Shown piece by piece: positions 46,191 through 56,300 of a stretch of 64,000 nucleotides of DNA (its first letter is position 1; each line of letters starts with the position of its first letter). Below the pieces are notes generated by a model. The model made no database searches. It saw only the letters and a program-made list of their open reading frames with translations, and was not told the origin of the DNA. Location of the stretch: contig NZ_GL622359.1 of NCBI RefSeq assembly GCF_000185505.1, forward strand, positions 1,089,412 to 1,153,411, written 5' to 3'. Made by a program: the position numbers and the translations under genes. The stretch comes from Pseudoramibacter alactolyticus ATCC 23263 (lineage in GTDB: Bacteria > Bacillota > Clostridia > Eubacteriales > Eubacteriaceae).

Positions 46191-46332
46191 CGACCTTCTC
46201 CTGAATTTAACGCTCTTTCATATCGTAAAAACGTTTCGTCCATAGCATCATACCGTTAAATCGCGCTCCTGTCCATAGGGTGAAGATGCAATTTTTGTTT
46301 TATCCCCCAACTGAGCGATTGGATATCCGCGA

Positions 46333-46363
46333 TAAAAAAGGGAAGAGCTTTTGCCCTTCCCTA
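46333..46363 (-). terminator. Terminator after spoVG
   Basis: GGGAAG/CTTCCC stem with a ten-base loop followed on the minus strand by TTTTTTA. A second small hairpin (AATCAGA/TCTGATT) lies directly before it. Confidence 0.75.
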
Positions 46364-46412
46364 AAATCAGACTTCTGATTTCTGATTGCACACCGCCATC
46401 GCCTTAACGTTC

Positions 46413-46745
46413 CTAAAATGACGAGGTGTCATCCTCATAATCCACTTCCAATTCGATATCGTCGTCTTCAACTTCCGCTGCTTCCTGGTCGCGTACCGCT
46501 TGTTGATAGGCTTCAAGCACCGCATCCTGCAATTCTTTTCGCATTTCGGATTTGATGGGATGGCAGATGTCTTTAAACTCCCCATCCGGCGTCTTCCGGC
46601 TTGGCATCGCAATAAAGAAACCGTTTTGTCCTTCAATCACCTTGATATCGTGCACAACAAACAGATCATCAAAGGTCACCGAGATGATACCACGCATTTT
46701 GCCATCTGGATAAATTTTTCGTACTCTAACGTCTGTAATCTCCAT
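46413..46745 (-). CDS. spoVG: SpoVG, RNA/DNA-binding regulator
   Basis: A 110-residue protein of the SpoVG family: [49 protein letters not shown] and CHPIKSEMR are diagnostic. The acidic C-terminal tail ([16 protein letters not shown]) is longer than in B. subtilis. SpoVG binds nucleic acids and affects septation and virulence genes in non-sporing bacteria too. Ribosome site GGGGGAG. It heads the long minus-strand cluster and has its own terminator. It is the only classically named sporulation gene seen here. Confidence 0.95.
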   Translation of the reverse strand: MEITDVRVRKIYPDGKMRGIISVTFDDLFVVHDIKVIEGQNGFFIAMPSRKTPDGEFKDICHPIKSEMRKELQDAVLEAYQQAVRDQEAAEVEDDDIELEVDYEDDTSSF

Positions 46746-46876
46746 GATAATGTCTCCCCCTTTGGTCTTGGCAGTCTGTGATGCTGTTGAATATAGTTTA
46801 ACATAAACCTTTACACTTTGAAATACTTTTCATCATTTTTTTGTGAATGATCGCCGCAGCCGACAGCAACTGCGAT

Positions 46877-46905
46877 TTGCTTTCAACTTTTATCACTGCT
46901 ATAAT
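46877..46905 (+). promoter_or_regulatory. Promoter of murC
   Basis: TTGCTT (46877-46882), 17-base spacer and TATAAT (46900-46905), with an upstream TG making the -10 extended. Confidence 0.8.
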
Positions 46906-46947
46906 GATTTCATCCATTTATTTGAAACTTAAAGGAGCATTTTCAAG

Positions 46948-48411
46948 TTGGAACACAAAAAATTAGATATGAAAGCTCATTTGAAAGAAAAATTTGGCCG
47001 CCCGATCCAAAAAATTTATTTTATCGGCATTGGCGGCAGCAGCATGAGCGGGCTCGCGCTTATCGCCATCGATCAGGGATTTGATGTGGCCGGATCCGAC
47101 ATCGTCTCCTCGAAGTATACCGAAAAACTCGCCGGCAAGGGCGCGACCATCCACATTGGCCAAAGGGCGGAAAACATCGGCGACGACATCGACATGGCCG
47201 TCTTTACCGCCGCGGTTCACGAAGATAATCCGGAAATGATCCGCGCGAACGCACTCGATATTCCCCTCGTCGAACGCTCAGACTATCTGGGCCTGCTATC
47301 CCAGGTCTTTCCCAAAACCATCGGGGTTGCCGGCACCCACGGCAAAACCACGACATCATCCATGATCGCCACCCTGCTGCACTGCGCCGAAATGGATCCC
47401 TCCGTGAGCATCGGCGGCAATATCGGCGTCATCGGCGGCAACGCCACTTTGGGCAAGAGCGATTACCTGGTGATCGAATCCTGTGAATACGTCGATTCCT
47501 TCCTCAAAACGGAGCATTTCATCGGCGTTATCACCAACATTGAAGAAGACCATCTCGATTATTTCAAGGGCGGCCTCAAGCAGATCAAACACTCCTTCCA
47601 CGATTTCGGCAGCATTTTGCCGCCCGACGGTCTGATGATCGCCTACGGGGATTCTGACGACGTATTGGATGTGGTCAGCGATCTGGCCTGTCAGGTGATC
47701 ACCTACGGCCTCAGCGACAAAAACGAATGGGTCGCCAGAAACATCACCTATAACGACGAAGGCAATCCCTTCTTCGACGCTTATCACAACGGCACGCTTT
47801 ACGGGCGCTTTGCCCTGCGCATTCCGGGGCAGCACAATGTGCTTAACGCCATGGCCTGCATCGCCTGTGCCGATTACTTAAATATTCAGAAAGAAACGGT
47901 CGAGGAGGCGCTCGATCACTTCGGCGGTGCCAAGCGTCGGTTCGAATTTCGCGGCGCCGTTGGCGGTATCAACGTCTACGAAGACTATGCCCACCATCCG
48001 ACGGAATTAAAGGTTGTGATTGACGCCTGCCTCAACCACGCCCACAATAAGCTGTGGGTGGTTTATCAGCCCCATTCCTACTCCCGGATTTATTATCTTT
48101 TCGACGAATTTGTCAAGTCCTTTGAGAAAGTGGACAAACTCGTCATCAGCGAGATTTATTCCAACCGGGAAACCAACGACTGGGATATTTTCCCAGAAGA
48201 CCTGGCCAAGCGCATCAAACAAAATTACCAGGTGCCCGCCGTGGTGATTTCCGAGTTTGCCGATATCGTCAAATTCCTGACCGACAATGTGGAAGCCGAC
48301 GATCTGGTGTTGGTGGCCGGCGCCGGCGACATCAACAAAGTGGCTTATATGCTCGTCGATGCCCTGCGTGAAAAATATCCCGACGCACCCTATAAAGCGG
48401 CGCAATCCTGA
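46948..48411 (+). CDS. murC: UDP-N-acetylmuramate--L-alanine ligase
   Basis: Mur ligase that adds the first stem amino acid to UDP-MurNAc. It has 487 residues. The Rossmann start KIYFIGIGGSSMSGLA binds UDP; the ATP loop is VAGTHGKTTTSSM; the central domain has TNIEEDHLDYF and the C-terminal domain YEDYAHHPTELK. The start is TTG, ten bases after AGGAG. Its stop overlaps the ATG of the patatin-like gene (TGATG). Together with murE and the flippase it shows that wall synthesis is concentrated in this region. Confidence 0.96.
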   Translation: MEHKKLDMKAHLKEKFGRPIQKIYFIGIGGSSMSGLALIAIDQGFDVAGSDIVSSKYTEKLAGKGATIHIGQRAENIGDDIDMAVFTAAVHEDNPEMIRANALDIPLVERSDYLGLLSQVFPKTIGVAGTHGKTTTSSMIATLLHCAEMDPSVSIGGNIGVIGGNATLGKSDYLVIESCEYVDSFLKTEHFIGVITNIEEDHLDYFKGGLKQIKHSFHDFGSILPPDGLMIAYGDSDDVLDVVSDLACQVITYGLSDKNEWVARNITYNDEGNPFFDAYHNGTLYGRFALRIPGQHNVLNAMACIACADYLNIQKETVEEALDHFGGAKRRFEFRGAVGGINVYEDYAHHPTELKVVIDACLNHAHNKLWVVYQPHSYSRIYYLFDEFVKSFEKVDKLVISEIYSNRETNDWDIFPEDLAKRIKQNYQVPAVVISEFADIVKFLTDNVEADDLVLVAGAGDINKVAYMLVDALREKYPDAPYKAAQS

Positions 48412-49670
48412 TGGCTGCCACTCCAGAGAAAGAGGCGATCTGCCTCGTGTTAAGCGGCGATGCCCAGGGACCCTACACCATGGGCGTCGCCCGGGCCATC
48501 CGCAGCAAAAATCTGCCTTTGGCCCGGGTCATCGGCTCGGGAGCCGGCACTTTGGCCGCGGCTTTTATCGCCCAGGGGAAAGAAGACCTGGCCCGGAATT
48601 TCTGGTGCAGCCCGCTGGCAGGAGCTATTATTCACGCGGCGGAGACCATGGCCAAACGCTATGTTCTGGAATGGGCGGCCCTTGATTTTGATGTGTTCCG
48701 CCAGGCCTATATCCGCGCCTGCCACAGCATCGAAATCAACACCCTGCGCCAGCAGCTGTCAATCTATCTTTCCGAAGAACGGCTGCGGCGGTCGCCGGTC
48801 GCGCTTTCCTTTGTCACCGTACATCCCGAAACCCTCCTGCCGGTGTCTTGTGAACTATCGGCTGTTCCCGAAGGGCAATTCCTTAACTACCTATGGGCCG
48901 GTTTATTGATCCCGGTTTTTAAAACGCTTCCCGACGGCCGCCGGACTTATCTTGAAGCCGGATTTTTGAGCGTCATGCCGGCAACGCTGGCCTTAAAAGC
49001 GCCCGAGCCCCACCTTGTCGCCGTTGACTTCGCAAACGCGGACTTTCGTCAGAATCCGCACCATCGGCTGACGCTGATTCAGCACTCGGTTTATCTGGCG
49101 CTTTCGCCTGATCATGACACCGAGCGCTTCGCCCAGCAGGAAAATTGGGGCAACACCGACGCGTTAAAGGCCCTCTATTATCTTCTCGGCAATTTTTACA
49201 GCATCGACGCGGCCGGCGACCATCGTTTTTTCGACGCACTCACGGCTTTTCTCGGAACCCTGCCCGAAGATCCGACTTTAAGGCGTGGCCTCATAGCGGT
49301 TTTATCCCCTGCGGGCGCCAGTCGGGAGGCTATCGTCGGCGCACTGATGGCTGAACTGAATCACTCTGCCCTGCGGCGCGCCCCTCAGAAGATGGTTGCC
49401 CTGCTTGAGCTCACCGCCCGGGTGCTCGCCGTGCCGACGGCGCCTATCTACGCACCGGACGCTTTGATCCTCGCGATTTTGAATGCTCTGAACACCGCCG
49501 TGCGCCGCGCAGCGGATTCCTTCGCAACTAAAAGCTTCGGCGCTTTTTACACCCGGCTTTTGCAGGCGCCGGATGCCATATCGGCCGGCGATCTCACCCC
49601 GGAGATGCGCATCGCCGCCGTCATGGCCCTTTCGATTCAGGCCACCGCCGACCGAATGCGTGCATCCTAA
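48411..49670 (+). CDS. Patatin-like protein lacking catalytic residues
   Basis: A 419-residue protein whose first 210 residues follow the patatin phospholipase layout. LVLSGDAQGPYTMGVARAI (13-30) fits the oxyanion-loop region, RVIGSGAGTLAAAF (39-52) the nucleophile elbow, and PVFKTLPDGRRTYLEAGF (168-185) the catalytic-Asp region. The nucleophile Ser of GxSxG is Gly (G44) and the Asp of DGG/DGA is Glu (E182-A183-G184), so lipase activity is unlikely. The remaining 210 residues are mostly helical with no recognised domain. It is translationally coupled to murC, suggesting a wall- or membrane-linked binding or regulatory role; this is inference. Confidence 0.7.
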   Translation: MAATPEKEAICLVLSGDAQGPYTMGVARAIRSKNLPLARVIGSGAGTLAAAFIAQGKEDLARNFWCSPLAGAIIHAAETMAKRYVLEWAALDFDVFRQAYIRACHSIEINTLRQQLSIYLSEERLRRSPVALSFVTVHPETLLPVSCELSAVPEGQFLNYLWAGLLIPVFKTLPDGRRTYLEAGFLSVMPATLALKAPEPHLVAVDFANADFRQNPHHRLTLIQHSVYLALSPDHDTERFAQQENWGNTDALKALYYLLGNFYSIDAAGDHRFFDALTAFLGTLPEDPTLRRGLIAVLSPAGASREAIVGALMAELNHSALRRAPQKMVALLELTARVLAVPTAPIYAPDALILAILNALNTAVRRAADSFATKSFGAFYTRLLQAPDAISAGDLTPEMRIAAVMALSIQATADRMRAS

Positions 49671-49699
49671 AACCACACCGTGCAAAGGCGTGGTTTTTT
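49669..49699 (+). terminator. Terminator after the patatin-like gene
   Basis: AAACCAC/GTGGTTT stem followed by six T residues. Confidence 0.8.
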
Positions 49700-49728
49700 A
49701 ATGCCCTTTTTCGCCCAAGCTTCCCACG

Positions 49729-49764
49729 CAAAAAAGCAGCCGTTTTTACGCGGCTGCTTTTTAA
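49729..49764. terminator. Bidirectional terminator at the murC/addA convergence
   Basis: A GCAGCCG/CGGCTGC stem extended by A/T pairs, with T tracts on both strands, just after the addA stop. Confidence 0.88.
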
Positions 49765-49765
49765 T

Positions 49766-52700
49766 TTAAATTGTTTTTTCGGCCGGCGACAGCCTCACCG
49801 CCTCGCCCATGGTGATAAAAAGCAGGTATTTTTCGGCCACGGGCCGGCCGGTAATCGCCGCCAGCGCCTGCTCATAAAAATCAATCTGTATCTGATAACG
49901 GGCGATCAAACGATCGCGGGCTTCCTGAGAATGCCAGCGGTCGGTTTTGTAATCCAACAAAATCCATCGGTCGTCTTCGATAAAGCAGCAGTCGATCATC
50001 CCCTGAAGCAGCACCGTCTCTTCACCGTAGATCGGATTGATGCGCCGCCCCGGCACCGCGAGGTTAAAGGGCAGCTCCCGCCTGCAGGTGACCGCCTGGA
50101 GCAGCCGTTTGCCGATGGGCGAGCCCATCAGCCGCACCACCGGCCGCAGATCCAGCGCCTTAACGAGCGCCGCTTCCAAAATGCCAAGCTCGGCCAGCCG
50201 CGCCGCTTCTGCCCGCACCGCATCCGCGATTTGCGCCGTGTCGCCGCCACAGGCCCTGATCCCGTCCAGGTCGATGCGCTGCAACAGGGTGTGAATGCCC
50301 GAGCCCAATTCGCTGGGCTGCCAATGCCGGAGACCCGCCGCTTCCATAAAAGCCGGCTTAGCCATCCGCTCGGGAATTTCAATTAAGGCGTCAGCTCCAC
50401 GGTCCGGATTTTCCCGAAGATGTTCCACCTGGGTAACGGAAAGTTTGGACGGCGCCGGACGCCCCGCCGATTGATAATGCCAGCTTAGCCGCCGCTTGAT
50501 TTCTTGAAGCTGTTTGGATGAAAGCTCCAGCTGCTGAATCGGCCGTTCCTGAGTCACAGCTTCACGAGTTGTCTCTTCTTCAATTTTAATTTTTAACGCC
50601 GGCGAAACGCTATTTTGAGCTGCTCCCGGACGATAACACGCCATCATCAGCCAATCCAAATAAGAGACGCCAGAACCTTGCCTGCCTTTTTTGAGATTAC
50701 CAACCATGCAGGGTTTTTCCCATCGTTCTTTTTCTTTTTCCAAATCGGTGACGCTTCCAACCATGATGAGTTTCGCCATGGCCCGGGTCATCGCCACATA
50801 AAGCAATCGTATCTCTTCCGAAAGGCTCTCAGTTTTGACCTGCTCCTGCACGAGGGTTGTCGCCAGGGTATCGTGATAAAGTTTCGCGCTGGGATCAATC
50901 CATTTGGGACAAATCCCAAGCTTTTGATGAAAATGCACTTTCCCTGTGGCGTTCTTCAAATTGGCGCCTTTGCCACAGTCGGCCAGAAAAACAACCGGAA
51001 ATTCCAAACCCTTGCTTTTATGGATCGTCATGATCCGGACAACATCGTCATTCTCGCTGAGGATGCTCGGAGTCATCACATCCCCCTGACGACGCTTTGT
51101 TAAAGGCTGCGCATAATCTGGAAATTGAAATACGCCATGAAGTGTCGCCGTCTGATAATCAGAAGCTCTTTGAAGCAAAACCCGCAAATTTTTCTGACGC
51201 TGTTCCCCGCCGGGCAGAGCACCCACCGCCGTATAATAGCCCGTCTCCAGATAAAGCCGCCAAAGAAAATCCGCTACGGATTGGGTGTAGGCAAACTTGC
51301 GCCAGCGTTCCAGATGATCTAAAAACATCCGGGCCTTTTGACCCAATGCCGTTTTGGTTTCAGCTGCAGCTTCAAGGCTTTGATAGAAAGGACGATTTTT
51401 CGCTCCAATTCGAATCGCCGCCAACTCTTCATCACTGAAACGGCCGATCGGCGAACGCATCACCGATAGCAGCGGCAGATCTTGCTGATAATTATCAATA
51501 ACCCGAATAAGATTCAAAAAGACAATGATCTCAATCGATTGATAATACGAGGCACCGGCATCAAAATAGGTGGGAATCCCCGCGTCGGCCAAAATCCGAG
51601 CCACGGTCTCTCCCTTGCTGCTGACGCTGCGCATCAGCACACCGATATCCCGATAACGCAGAGGGCGGCTGACGCCTTCTTTGGCGATCCATTGTTCCTT
51701 GCCGACCATTTCATGAATCCGACCGGCGATGTATCGCGCCTCAGCTTCAATATGATTCGATGCCGAAGCCTGAAGGACGTGGAGTTCCGCCGGTTCCGCA
51801 GGATGCGTTGAATCCGCCAGGCCGCAGATCAGCGCAGCCTCGTCGTCGTAGGCAATTTCTCCCAGTTCCGGAGACATGATCCGGGAAAACACGTCATTTA
51901 CGCAATCGATAATTCCCTGATTGCTTCGAAAGTTTTGGCCAAGGGTGATGAGGCGATCCGCCGCCCTTCCCTGTTTTTGAAACCGCTGATATTTTTCGAT
52001 AAAAATCGTCGGGTCGGCCTGTCGGAAACGGTAGATGCTCTGCTTCACGTCCCCGACCATAAAATAATTATCGGCCCGGCGCACCCGGGATAAAATCGCT
52101 TCCTGAACGGCGTTGGTGTCCTGATATTCGTCGATAAAAACCTGGATGTAGCGTTTTTGAAGGGTTACGGCGATGGTATCGTTCGCCAAGATCGCCTGCG
52201 CGTAGCGTTCGATGTCGTGAAAGTCGAGCATTTCCCGTTCTTTTTTGAGCCGTGCAAATTCGGTATCAAATGCTTTTGTCAGATCAATCAGCGCCGTCAT
52301 AGGCGCCGCCATTGCTTGAAGATCTTCCAACATCTCAGGCAGTGGCCTTTTAAATTGTTTCACTAAATCTTTGATCGGTTTAATCGTGGCAGTGCGCAAA
52401 TCTTTAATTTTATTGCTTGTCTCTTTATCCTCTTTGCTCCCACTGTAGCTGTCAAATTTAAAAGTTTGGAGCGCTTGCTGAAATACCTGCCACTCATCTG
52501 CGAGATGATTTTTTAAATCCAAAAGCTTATCCAGATCCTTTTGCAGGCTGCTCATTGGTTTTTCAAAACCCGGATAGTCTGCAATCATCGATTGTATTTG
52601 TGTGATCTCCTGGCAAACAGATTCAATGAGAGATCGAATTGATGCTTTTTGGGCTTCCCCCCAGGCTGACTCTTCAAAACTTTCCGGCGCCACTTTTAAC

Positions 52701-53302
52701 TGGTCAATCGCCTTCTGGCACCAGCTGTCGGGATCTTTCAGTGTTCCCAGAAAACGCCATAGATCTAAAACGAGCGTTCTTAAATCTTCGTCTCCTTTAC
52801 TGTCGCCATAGGCATCCACCAATTTTGAAAATGCCGTTTCCCCGTCTTCGGGAATTTCCAGGTAACGTTCTTCAAAAACCGCCGTCATCGCCTCGTCTTG
52901 AAGGCGATCCAACTCGACGTCATCCCCGATACGGTCATTCGGATCGGCGTCGACTTCCTGAAAAAATTCCCGGACCAAATCACCACAAAAAGCGTGAATG
53001 GTTTCGATTGAAGCGCCGGACAAACGCCGCAGCTGATTGGAAAGGCGGCGTCTTTTGTCCGCATCGGTGCAGGCCATCAACGCTTCGCTTAACGCTGTGC
53101 TTAGACGCTCCCGCATTTCGCCCGCAGCCGCCCGGGTGAAGGTCAGTACCAACAGGGAGTCCACATCGACGTCTTCATCAACCACCAACCGCCGAATCCG
53201 CTCAATCAACAGAGCGGTTTTGCCGGAACCGGCCGCAGCTGAGACCAAAAGATTTTGATGGCGGCTGCTGATCGCCGCTTCTTGTTCAGTCGTCCATTGC
53301 AT
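49766..53302 (-). CDS. addA: AddA helicase-nuclease subunit
   Basis: Catalytic helicase subunit of the AddAB double-strand-break end-processing complex. It has 1178 residues. UvrD-type motifs: Walker A SAAAGSGKTALL (about 20-31), QVFIDEYQDTN (motif II), VGDVKQSIYRFR (motif III), MTIHKSKGLEFPVVF (motif V) and LLYVAMTRA (motif VI). The C-terminal RecB-type nuclease has MIDCCFIEDDRWILLDYKTD with the catalytic Asp and DYK. The start overlaps the end of addB by 17 bases, so the two subunits are coupled. Confidence 0.96.
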   Translation of the reverse strand: MQWTTEQEAAISSRHQNLLVSAAAGSGKTALLIERIRRLVVDEDVDVDSLLVLTFTRAAAGEMRERLSTALSEALMACTDADKRRRLSNQLRRLSGASIETIHAFCGDLVREFFQEVDADPNDRIGDDVELDRLQDEAMTAVFEERYLEIPEDGETAFSKLVDAYGDSKGDEDLRTLVLDLWRFLGTLKDPDSWCQKAIDQLKVAPESFEESAWGEAQKASIRSLIESVCQEITQIQSMIADYPGFEKPMSSLQKDLDKLLDLKNHLADEWQVFQQALQTFKFDSYSGSKEDKETSNKIKDLRTATIKPIKDLVKQFKRPLPEMLEDLQAMAAPMTALIDLTKAFDTEFARLKKEREMLDFHDIERYAQAILANDTIAVTLQKRYIQVFIDEYQDTNAVQEAILSRVRRADNYFMVGDVKQSIYRFRQADPTIFIEKYQRFQKQGRAADRLITLGQNFRSNQGIIDCVNDVFSRIMSPELGEIAYDDEAALICGLADSTHPAEPAELHVLQASASNHIEAEARYIAGRIHEMVGKEQWIAKEGVSRPLRYRDIGVLMRSVSSKGETVARILADAGIPTYFDAGASYYQSIEIIVFLNLIRVIDNYQQDLPLLSVMRSPIGRFSDEELAAIRIGAKNRPFYQSLEAAAETKTALGQKARMFLDHLERWRKFAYTQSVADFLWRLYLETGYYTAVGALPGGEQRQKNLRVLLQRASDYQTATLHGVFQFPDYAQPLTKRRQGDVMTPSILSENDDVVRIMTIHKSKGLEFPVVFLADCGKGANLKNATGKVHFHQKLGICPKWIDPSAKLYHDTLATTLVQEQVKTESLSEEIRLLYVAMTRAMAKLIMVGSVTDLEKEKERWEKPCMVGNLKKGRQGSGVSYLDWLMMACYRPGAAQNSVSPALKIKIEEETTREAVTQERPIQQLELSSKQLQEIKRRLSWHYQSAGRPAPSKLSVTQVEHLRENPDRGADALIEIPERMAKPAFMEAAGLRHWQPSELGSGIHTLLQRIDLDGIRACGGDTAQIADAVRAEAARLAELGILEAALVKALDLRPVVRLMGSPIGKRLLQAVTCRRELPFNLAVPGRRINPIYGEETVLLQGMIDCCFIEDDRWILLDYKTDRWHSQEARDRLIARYQIQIDFYEQALAAITGRPVAEKYLLFITMGEAVRLSPAEKTI

Positions 53303-56300
53303 TATCTTGCTCCTTTTGATCCTCTGCTGCTTCGGTTGTTAGGGCCGTCGCTTTTTCGATTAACGTTTCCCGTTTTACCTTCTCAAATTGACGACAGGCC
53401 TGGCGATCAATTTGGGCATCGTAACCGCAAATCCCCCGATAATCACAAAATGTGCAGGAAGAATCATTGCCCAGTTTGTAAGGCCGCACGCCAATATCGC
53501 CGGCCAGTATTGCTTTAGCGCCTTCTGTAACATGATGCTCCGCAAAATGAATCAAAGCTTCAAAATCCTGTTCTGAAAGTTTACGGTCGGCTCCCGAATT
53601 AAAAACTTGTGACGCCCTACCAATGTCATCGTCTAAGGCATTGATTACTCGTATATCATTTAAAAAATAGCCTTGCAGTTTCAATTCAGAAATTTGTTTC
53701 TTAAGGATTTCATCTTTACTTATTGAATTTTCTTCCACCATCGGGTCGTCCATTTTAAAATAAAAGGCGGCGCCCGGCAGGGCTGCTTTTTCCTTTTCGC
53801 CGCAAACCTTTAAACCGATTCCCATATAAATGAGGAGCTGAAGGGACAAGCCGTAATAAATTTCCGCCGCGTCCAAATCGTGAGCGCTGCTTTTATAGTC
53901 GATGACCTTGACAAAGGTATCCTCGCCGTCGGAAAAGCTATCGATGCGATCCACAAAGCCGCGAAGCTCAGCCGCCTTCCCATCGCCGCCGATCGTCAAC
54001 GGCTCTTTGAAAAAGTGCTCACTGTCCCGATAGACAAAGGTTCCCTTGGCCAATTGTGCGCTGAGGGCGGCCAGAGTCGTTTCGCCAATGCGCCGCAGTT
54101 GTCTTCCCCGGTAGCGAAATTGTCCGCTGCTGTCAAAAACCGCATCGTGGGTGTTCTGAATCAAATCGTTAAGAAACGTTTGGATCAAAGCCCCCCGCTC
54201 TTCTGCGCTTAGAGTGTCCAGTGTTTGATCATAGGTCTCCGTCCATTTAAAAATGCGTTCAATCAGTGTGTGCATAATATTCCCCATATCCGGTGCCGTG
54301 ACTTCGTAAGGAATCACAAGCTGGGGGCGCAGACCAAAGGCGACAAATTGTGCAAAGGGGCAGGCGTTAAACTTTTCAACCCGGGAGACACTCAAATGCA
54401 GGGGCTTTTCATAAAGGGTTGTCGCTGTCGCCGGCGATAAGGACGCGTCCGTTTCGAAAAACCCAGGCGTGCTCAAAGACGGATCCAAAACCGAGGCTAC
54501 TGCCGCGCTCACTGGATCGTTATCTTTGGATCGCAAGCACAACGTATTAATCGTTGCCGGGGTGCCGGTGATCCAATCCAAATCCCATTCATCCTGGCGG
54601 ACAGACGACCGCACCTCAAGATTCGGAAAAACTTTCATTAAAGTCCTCACCAAAGATGACCGGCGGATCGCCTTGCCATCCGCATCATTCATGCTATAAG
54701 AGCAATAAAGTCGTTCCGTCACCCGGGACACTTGCATATACAGCACGGTTAATTCGCGATTTTGCAAATAGGCACGATTGTTTTGCAGTGCCAGTCCGGC
54801 ATCCTTGATTCGGGTTCGTTCCCAATCTGTCAGCACAGGAAATTGATTCTGTTCCGCCGGCAGAATACCTTCGTTGGCACCAAGAATCATAAGGATTTTC
54901 GTTCCATCGCTCCGGCTGCGAAGAGCATCGGTGATTGCCACCGTATCCCGCTGTTTTGGCAAAACACCGATATGATACGTTTCAATCCCGCTACGCAAAA
55001 TATCAATAAAAGCAGGGAAATCATCGTCCGCTTCACCAAGTGCTATGTTGATTTGGTCAAACACGCCCATAAGGATATTCCAGATTTGATTATTAACCGC
55101 CGCCCGTTGATAGTCCCCGTTGTCCATCGCCTCCGCTGCCATCGTATCCAGTTGAACCGGAATATTCGTCATTTCCAAAAAATGCACCAAGGTTTCGATC
55201 CGCTCCCGATGACAGCCAGCTTCCTGCATTTCTTTTTTAAGGGACATCAGCGGCGAAAGTAATCGATCTTTTACCTGATTCAGGCTATCCAAATCCCAAA
55301 GATAACGCTTATCTTTTTGACCGTTTCGCCCGTCCCGAAAGCGATTTTTCTGAAAAGGTTTTTGCCAACGCCAGCCTTTAATCCCAAAAGTCTGGGCATA
55401 ATTATCCAAAGCCATAACCTGTTCCGGCGTCAATCCCGAAAACGCAGTCTTGGCGTAAGCCATCACTGAATCGCCGCCCAAGTGGATGCGTACTGCATCT
55501 AAAGCCGCAAAAAGAAAAGCCACAAGGGGATGATTCATGACCGGCTCAAGTCGATCGACAAAACTGGGAATATTGTACATCGCCAACGCCCGGGCAATCT
55601 CACTTCCCATCGTTTCCGGGCTGCCAACCAGAATCATAAAATCCTCATATCGATAGCCTTCGTCTCTCGTTAACCGGATAATCGTCCGGGCCGCACACTC
55701 GGCCTCATCCCATAAATCACTGCAAACGTGAAGATCTATGTGCTCCGGCACTTTTTCCCAGGGCTGCGGCGTCAAAGAAAACCATTCGTATTCAAGCCAA
55801 GTCAGTTCAGGATCTAATGGCGACTCCGGATCAACCGCCATCATTTTCAGTTCACTTCCCGCGGCTTTAGTCCTTTCCGATAAATCGGCAAACGTCTGCC
55901 GAACAATTGCAAAGACGTCTTCATCCGCAGCGGTCGGGTCTTCATCCAGAGGCAATGTGATCGTCAGCTTTTGGGCGCGGTCGGCAATGGCACCGACAAT
56001 TTCAAAATCATTTTTTGAAAAAGTATAAAATTGATCCATCCAGACCTGAGCATCTTTTAGAAAATTAGCCTGCCGAATTTTTTCACTCAAAAGCCGGGAG
56101 CGGTCGGTCTCGTCTAAACGATCGTTCCCCAATGATGCTTCGTAGGCATCCAAGATCAATTCCGTATCTTTCAGCTTTCGCGTCAGCAAACTGCCTTCAG
56201 GCATTTCAGACAAAACCGCCTGCAGATCATCGTGGGTAAAACCATTTTCCCGGAGTTCCCCAACAAAGGCCTCCATATCGTTAACGAACCCCCGCCGGCC

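Noticed and set aside
46746-46860. Promoter for spoVG
   Set aside because: A TATATT-like -10 is present, but no acceptable -35 or sigma-H-type box at the right spacing was found.
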